36,686 nucleotides of DNA from JAGNRR01 sp964612525 (GTDB lineage Bacteria; Bacteroidota; Bacteroidia; Chitinophagales; Chitinophagaceae): NCBI GenBank assembly GCA_964612525.1, contig CAZTCQ010000013.1, positions 1-36,686 on the forward strand. Reading direction: 5' to 3'. Below are positions 32,654 to 36,686 of the stretch, in pieces (position 1 is the stretch's first letter; every line of letters begins with the position of its first letter). A program made the translations under genes and the position numbers. The notes under the pieces are model-generated. The model saw only the letters and a program-made list of their open reading frames with translations. It was not told where the DNA came from and ran no database searches.

Positions 32654-34435
32654 ATGGCAGGTCAATACATAGTTTCAGCACGGAAATACCGCCCACAAAC
32701 CTTTGATACGGTAGTGGGGCAAGAGCATATTACCACTACGCTGAAGAATGCGATTAAAAATGACCAAGTCGCTCACTCTTATCTTTTTTGTGGTCCGCGA
32801 GGAATCGGCAAAACGAGTTGTGCTCGGATTTTGGCCAAGGCGCTCAACTGTACTGACCGAGGTGAGGATATGGAAGCCTGCGGTAAATGTTCTAGCTGCA
32901 CTTCTTTTAATGAAAATACTTCTTTTGCGATTTACGAATTAGATGCGGCAAGTAATAATAGCGTAGACGATGTACGTGAACTTACCGAGCAAGTTCGATT
33001 TGCTCCGCAGGGCGGAAAGTATAAAGTGTATATCATTGATGAGGTACACATGTTGTCGGGTCAGGCATTTAATGCTTTTCTAAAAACGTTGGAAGAGCCG
33101 CCGCACTATGCCATATTTATTTTGGCTACTACGGAAAAACATAAAATACTTCCTACGATACTTTCGCGTTGTCAGATTTTTGATTTTAAACGAATTCGTT
33201 CTGAAAAAATCATCAATCATTTATCGGGTATTTGCGAAGAAGAAAAAATAAAATTTGAAACAGATGCCTTGCAACTCATTGCTCAAAAAAGTGAGGGTTG
33301 TATGCGAGACGCACTTTCCATAATGGATAAGGTAGCTAGCTTTAGTAATCAGAATATTAGTTATGATTCTACCTTGGAGCATTTGAACATGCTGGATTAT
33401 GATTTTTATTTTAAACTAATAGATGCCATAGTAATGCAGGATGTGACTAAGTCACTTTTGTTGTGCGAAGAAGTTTTGCAAAGAGGGTTTGAACCACAAA
33501 CCATTATGGGTGGATTGGCTGAGCATTACCGAGATTTGTTGGTGTGTGGGGATGAAGCCATGGCAAAGTTGTTGGACGTCACGCCTAGCATTAAGAAAAA
33601 ATATTATACGCAATCCAACTTATTGTCGCATTCCTTCATTGTGAATGGTTTGAGCGTTTGTGCGCACACAGAAGAACAACTGCGCGTAGCGCGAAATAAG
33701 CGTTTGCAATTGGAACTAGGGATTATCAAGCTCAACCATTTGCAAGACGCAGTGCAAATTTTACAAGAAGGGAATGAATTGGTAAAAAAAAAAATAGTTA
33801 GTCAAGAGCGACGAATCTTGCATACTTTTTTACCGAAAGAACCGCCCACACTGAGTATAGAAGAAGGAGTTGCACCGCCGGCTACTTACACTGCACCTAA
33901 GGAGCAAGCTATCGTTTCTGAGCTGAAAGAAGAAATTCCTGAAAAGAAAGAAACGCCTGTAGCACCTCGTCCTAAAAAGACACAGAAGTTATCCGGAGGC
34001 TTATCAAGTTTGCGAAATGCAAAAGAAAAAATAAGAGAGAAAATCCAAGAGGAGGCTCAGACCAAAGAAAAGGTAGAAATTACATTTGAGAATTTGCAAG
34101 CGCCTTTACAAAAAATCTATGAAGACCTAAGCAATAAAAAAACGTTTTATCGAAGCTCCATCGAAAGAAGTTTTCATGAGCTCAATGATACGATATTGAC
34201 TGTGCATACCCCCATGTTATCCTTTGCTTTGTTTAAGGACTATAAAATGGAAATGAAGGCAGAATTGGCCGAGCATTTTAATAATGAAGACTTTGAATTA
34301 TACCTTGCCGAAATTCCAGAGGAAGATACGGGGGTGAAAATTCAAAGTAAACGAGAAATTTTTGAGGAGTTAGCAGAAAAGAACAAACACCTGCTTACCT
34401 TGCGCGACCAAATGGGTTTTGATATAATTCCGTAA
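32654..34435 (+). CDS. dnaX: DNA polymerase III subunits gamma/tau, with a candidate slippage site
   Basis: 593 aa from MAGQYIVSARKYRP, the usual family start; the frame is open 99 bases upstream, but that part is unlike the family. It is the clamp-loader ATPase that loads the beta clamp and, as tau, holds the polymerase core at the fork. Visible are Walker A GPRGIGKT (47-54), zinc-binding Cys66, Cys76, Cys79 and Cys82, Walker B IIDEVH (127-132) and the sensor/arginine-finger motif SRCQ (171-174). Domains I-III end near residue 375-380. A charged linker (EEIPEKKE, PRPKKTQK) and a C-terminal domain follow. At codons 377-381 an A11 run (33784-33794) reads V-K-K-K-I; loss or gain of one A, or a -1 ribosomal shift, meets a stop within three codons and would give a gamma-like protein of 380-382 aa. 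The next gene starts 3 bases after the stop. Confidence 0.95.
   Translation: MAGQYIVSARKYRPQTFDTVVGQEHITTTLKNAIKNDQVAHSYLFCGPRGIGKTSCARILAKALNCTDRGEDMEACGKCSSCTSFNENTSFAIYELDAASNNSVDDVRELTEQVRFAPQGGKYKVYIIDEVHMLSGQAFNAFLKTLEEPPHYAIFILATTEKHKILPTILSRCQIFDFKRIRSEKIINHLSGICEEEKIKFETDALQLIAQKSEGCMRDALSIMDKVASFSNQNISYDSTLEHLNMLDYDFYFKLIDAIVMQDVTKSLLLCEEVLQRGFEPQTIMGGLAEHYRDLLVCGDEAMAKLLDVTPSIKKKYYTQSNLLSHSFIVNGLSVCAHTEEQLRVARNKRLQLELGIIKLNHLQDAVQILQEGNELVKKKIVSQERRILHTFLPKEPPTLSIEEGVAPPATYTAPKEQAIVSELKEEIPEKKETPVAPRPKKTQKLSGGLSSLRNAKEKIREKIQEEAQTKEKVEITFENLQAPLQKIYEDLSNKKTFYRSSIERSFHELNDTILTVHTPMLSFALFKDYKMEMKAELAEHFNNEDFELYLAEIPEEDTGVKIQSKREIFEELAEKNKHLLTLRDQMGFDIIP
33768..33820 (+). promoter_or_regulatory. 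candidate programmed slippage / -1 frameshift site in dnaX
   Basis: In order: an SD-like AAGGGA (33768-33773), 10 bases, eleven A (33784-33794), then 8 bases and a small stem CAAGA (33803-33807) / TCTTG (33816-33820). With ten A the frame reads GTA AAA AAA AAA TAG; with twelve A, or after a -1 shift, it reads AAT AGT TAG. Either product ends at the boundary of clamp-loader domain III. Confidence 0.6.
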
Positions 34436-34438
34436 GAA

Positions 34439-34960
34439 ATGTTGATACAGAAGCACAAGAAAAATTTTAAGAAGAATAAGAAGTCATTCAAGAAGTTCCT
34501 TAAAAAATTTGATGATAAATACGTTCCAGAGATAGCAGAATTTGCCGCTGTAGCAGAAAAGAAGGCATGGAAAAAAATTGATTGTCTGGACTGTGGAAAC
34601 TGTTGTCGTAAAATGACGCCTACCTTTCAGGCAGCTGATATTACTCGCATAGCGAAGCACCTCGGCATGACAGCAGCTGCTTTTAAAAAGAAGTGGATCA
34701 AACGAGAAGAACCTGAAGAAGACGGGACACCCGGTGACTTAGTGAATATCAGTCAGCCCTGTCAATTTTTAAATTTGGAAGATAATAAATGTAGTATCTA
34801 CGAGGTGCGCCCGGCTGATTGTGCTGAATTTCCCCACTTTGCCAAAAAGGATTTCGATGATCAGAATGAAACCTATATCCAAAATTTAAAATTCTGCCCG
34901 GTGACCTATGAGTTTGTAAAAAAAGTAAAGAAGCAGGTGGAAGACGAGTATAACTGGTAA
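34439..34960 (+). CDS. YkgJ-type cysteine-cluster protein
   Basis: 173 aa. The N-terminal 25 residues are extremely Lys-rich. The YkgJ / CxxCxxCC signature follows: CLDCGNCC (Cys49, Cys52, Cys55, Cys56), and then Cys108 (SQPCQFL), Cys118 (NKCSIYEVRP) and Cys128 (ADCAEFPHF). The spacing C..L..x..C.IYE.RP..C..FP is the standard second half of this family, which is thought to bind zinc or an Fe-S cluster; the function is unknown in most members. The gene begins 3 bases after dnaX with no promoter between, so it should be co-transcribed with it. That may be a conserved pairing or convenience; the window cannot tell. Confidence 0.85.
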   Translation: MLIQKHKKNFKKNKKSFKKFLKKFDDKYVPEIAEFAAVAEKKAWKKIDCLDCGNCCRKMTPTFQAADITRIAKHLGMTAAAFKKKWIKREEPEEDGTPGDLVNISQPCQFLNLEDNKCSIYEVRPADCAEFPHFAKKDFDDQNETYIQNLKFCPVTYEFVKKVKKQVEDEYNW

Positions 34961-34976
34961 TCTAGTTTTCCTACAT

Positions 34977-35005
34977 AAAAAAACCTCTTAGAGTTTTCTA
35001 AGAGG
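34977..35005 (-). terminator. intrinsic terminator for the minus-strand secreted protein gene
   Basis: A 9-bp perfect stem CCTCTTAGA (34984-34992) / TCTAAGAGG (34997-35005), loop GTTT. Seven A on the left (34977-34983) become a T-run on the minus strand. On the plus strand only CTTTG follows, so termination of the ykgJ-type gene may be weaker. Confidence 0.85.
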
Positions 35006-35019
35006 CTTTGCTGGTTAGC

Positions 35020-36018
35020 TTATGATCCGTGTATTTCTTGTAATCGCTTCATTCTTTGTGCGTCCGCAATAAGATGGCCAGCGTTGAACTTTCTGAAATC
35101 ATTGCTTCTTATTTTTTGTGCGTAGTAAATAGCTTCTCTTGGCATTTCTAGCATTTCGTAAATGGTGCTTAGATTTCTGAAAGCCATATATCGAATTTTA
35201 CGATTTGCTTTTTTGCTACCACGATATTTATTCTCAATATTTTTCAGATAGGCTATTTCAGTGTACAGCTTTTCTTCAATATTTTTTAAATCGCTTGTTG
35301 AATTTACGTGTACCGTTATACTTTGGAAGCGATCCCAAAACTCATTCATCAGTTTGTACTCGCGATGCTTTTTGTTACGCACAATCATAAGAGATGAACG
35401 TTTGCGAATGGGATAGATTCCTAACAAATGGTCCAAACTTCTGTTTACCTGACGAGTCATAGCTTGTGCAAAATCTATAACCATTTGCTGTTGCAATTGA
35501 TTGGCTTCTCTAGCGCGATGACGTCGAGCTGCCCTTCGGCTGCGATACTCTCTTCCGGTAGTTTGCAAACAAACTTCTTGGAGCATATTGTTATAGATCG
35601 CTTCATTTTTATCATTGATGACAGTTAAGCTTCCACTTCCGTTTGCTTTGAATACGTTACTGAAAAACCAAAGAGTATCTACGACAGCACCTGAAGTATC
35701 CTTTACTAATTGATTTCTTGTGATAATAAACGGTCTTTGATAATCAATAGGGAAAAACTTTACATCTATGGCATAGACTCCATTATTTGATTTTACCCAT
35801 CCTGGAATTTGTAAATCATTCTGGTACCTAAGACCTAGGTTTCCGTAGTCTACAGATGTTTCCAAGTACGTCGTATAGGTCCTTGCTTCCGGCAGGGCCA
35901 TCTGAGGTAGTTTGATTGTTTCGTAACTGAAGCTTTTGTTCTTAACACGTGGTGTGCGAGCTTCTAAGAGATTAAAAGTACTGAGTAGTACGACGAGGAG
36001 TAAAATTTTGTTTTTCAT
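35020..36018 (-). CDS. secreted protein of unknown function
   Basis: 332 aa from the ATG at 36018 (MKNKILLLVVLLS), where a signal peptide begins and is probably cleaved after LLEA near residue 20. The frame is open 29 codons further upstream, but that part is not signal-like. I do not recognise the family. The first half is beta-rich (Tyr/Thr-rich, LETSVDYGNLGLRY, VYAIDVKFFPIDY). A very basic Arg-rich stretch (REYRSRRAARRHRAREA) is followed by a helical C-terminal half with TPR-like elements (AFRNLSTIYEMLEMPREAIYYAQKI). There is no T9SS sorting domain and no lipobox, so a periplasmic location is likely. It is a single gene with a strong terminator behind it. Confidence 0.65.
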   Translation of the reverse strand: MKNKILLLVVLLSTFNLLEARTPRVKNKSFSYETIKLPQMALPEARTYTTYLETSVDYGNLGLRYQNDLQIPGWVKSNNGVYAIDVKFFPIDYQRPFIITRNQLVKDTSGAVVDTLWFFSNVFKANGSGSLTVINDKNEAIYNNMLQEVCLQTTGREYRSRRAARRHRAREANQLQQQMVIDFAQAMTRQVNRSLDHLLGIYPIRKRSSLMIVRNKKHREYKLMNEFWDRFQSITVHVNSTSDLKNIEEKLYTEIAYLKNIENKYRGSKKANRKIRYMAFRNLSTIYEMLEMPREAIYYAQKIRSNDFRKFNAGHLIADAQRMKRLQEIHGS

Positions 36019-36179
36019 AATTTCTGTTTTTGATCCCCGTATGTACGAGTTAGTTAATAATCCATATAATGTGTTTATGTTTCTTTGACGCTTAAATACT
36101 ATCAATAGTTTACTCTAGATTATAAAATATTTTGGAAGCATTGAAATATTGATACGCGGTACTGAGAAGCAAATTTTGT

Positions 36180-36187
36180 TATATTTG
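36180..36187 (+). promoter_or_regulatory. -7 promoter box before the last gene
   Basis: TATATTTG, a perfect TAnnTTTG match, 8 bases before the ATG at 36196. A very short 5' UTR is expected. No -33 TTG at 19-21 bases. Confidence 0.45.
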
Positions 36188-36195
36188 TATGCATT

Positions 36196-36686
36196 ATGAA
36201 AAAGCTAATCACAGTTCTAGTCATTTCGTTTTGTGGAATGACAAGTATGGCACAACCTTTATTAGAATATAGTAATGTCGGGTATAAAATTTATACGAAC
36301 TACGTGATGCATGGCAGCAACATGGGTCGTCCTACTTTGACGGGCAATAGTTTGAATTGGCAATATGATACCTTAATTGATGCAGGTGGATATACGGTTC
36401 CGTTATTACCACCGGGCGCTACTCCCAAGGATAGTTTTCCGCTCACGAATGTGGCAGTGAATACTGGTCCGAATAATTACTTTTATTATAAGTCAGATGT
36501 TTCTGGCTTAGAACTTAGAGGCGTTTCTTTGAATGGGGTAGGCTTTATTTATACCGATCCGGAAGTTGTGCTTCCTTTTCCATTTTCTTTTGGAAATTCT
36601 CACAATGATAATTGGCGGGCAGAACGAACGAGTGCAAGCAATCTATATAGAATCGGAAGTACAAATATAGTAGCAGATGGTTATGG
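36196..36686 (+). CDS. secreted protein of unknown function, N-terminal part (runs off the window)
   Basis: 163 residues from the ATG at 36196 to the window edge. A signal peptide (MKKLITVLVISFCGMTSMAQ) is followed by a beta-rich, Gly/Asn/Thr-rich sequence (VGYKIYTNYVMHGSNMG, FPFSFGNSHNDNWRAERTS) of the type common at the start of Bacteroidota secreted proteins. The pattern PFPFSFG...NDNW suggests an extracellular beta-sandwich. A T9SS sorting domain may follow beyond the window, but this is only a guess from the composition. Confidence 0.7.
   Translation, partial: MKKLITVLVISFCGMTSMAQPLLEYSNVGYKIYTNYVMHGSNMGRPTLTGNSLNWQYDTLIDAGGYTVPLLPPGATPKDSFPLTNVAVNTGPNNYFYYKSDVSGLELRGVSLNGVGFIYTDPEVVLPFPFSFGNSHNDNWRAERTSASNLYRIGSTNIVADGY

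Noticed and set aside
1..36686. tRNA, rRNA, insertion sequences or phage genes
   Set aside because: I looked for them in the intergenic stretches and among the reading frames and saw no support for any.

Overview
The window looks like part of a Bacteroidota scaffold, probably a draft or metagenome assembly. The evidence is a low GC content; several very large secreted proteins that end in type IX secretion system (T9SS) type A sorting domains (YPNP ... G-Y ... K); SprB-like repeats; promoters of the Bacteroidota type (TAnnTTTG, TTG-N19/20-TAnnTTnG); little use of Shine-Dalgarno sites; and a group-II type geranylgeranylglyceryl phosphate synthase. I cannot place it below phylum. Three runs of exactly 100 N (1906-2005, 19690-19789, 29675-29774) are scaffold gaps. 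Flanking domains or reading frames suggest that all three are larger in reality.

Left part (1-15655, plus strand): the tail of a vanadium-haloperoxidase-like protein overlaps a large FG-GAP/VCBS lipoprotein of the CRTAC1 type. Two giant T9SS cargo genes follow (1741 and 2212 aa), built from fibronectin III, jelly-roll/MAM-like and beta-helix modules. The last 210 codons and the 3' UTR with its terminator are a direct repeat shared by the two genes. Next (15755-18087, plus) come a GGGP synthase and paaB-paaC-paaD, subunits and maturation factor of phenylacetyl-CoA epoxidase, but without the catalytic subunit gene paaA or the reductase gene paaE.

Middle part (18094-30091, minus strand): a periplasmic thioredoxin-like protein, a SprB-repeat T9SS protein interrupted by a gap, a GT-C-like membrane protein, a Gfo/Idh/MocA oxidoreductase, a 1148-aa T9SS protein related to peptide-N-glycosidase F, a small membrane protein, peptide deformylase (5' end in a gap) and RuvX/YqgF (3' end in the same gap).

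Right part (30229-36686): a CDP-alcohol phosphatidyltransferase, a Crp/Fnr-like regulator, a UbiA-family (MqnP-like) prenyltransferase on the minus strand, dnaX, a YkgJ-type cysteine-cluster protein, an unrecognised secreted protein (minus) and the start of another secreted protein.

The most striking signals are these. An A11 run inside dnaX has a stop codon immediately available in both alternative frames, an SD-like AAGGGA 10 nt upstream and a small hairpin downstream; it lies just where a gamma-type clamp-loader subunit would end. The PNGase F-like protein has its N-terminal catalytic domain split by an insertion of about 500 residues. The twin T9SS genes have 39 identical untranslated bases and a terminator with a compensatory base-pair change. 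Promoters fall into two geometries: near-leaderless for several housekeeping genes, and bipartite with a 20-27 nt downstream spacer for T9SS cargo genes. No intergenic stretch exceeds 300 bases.
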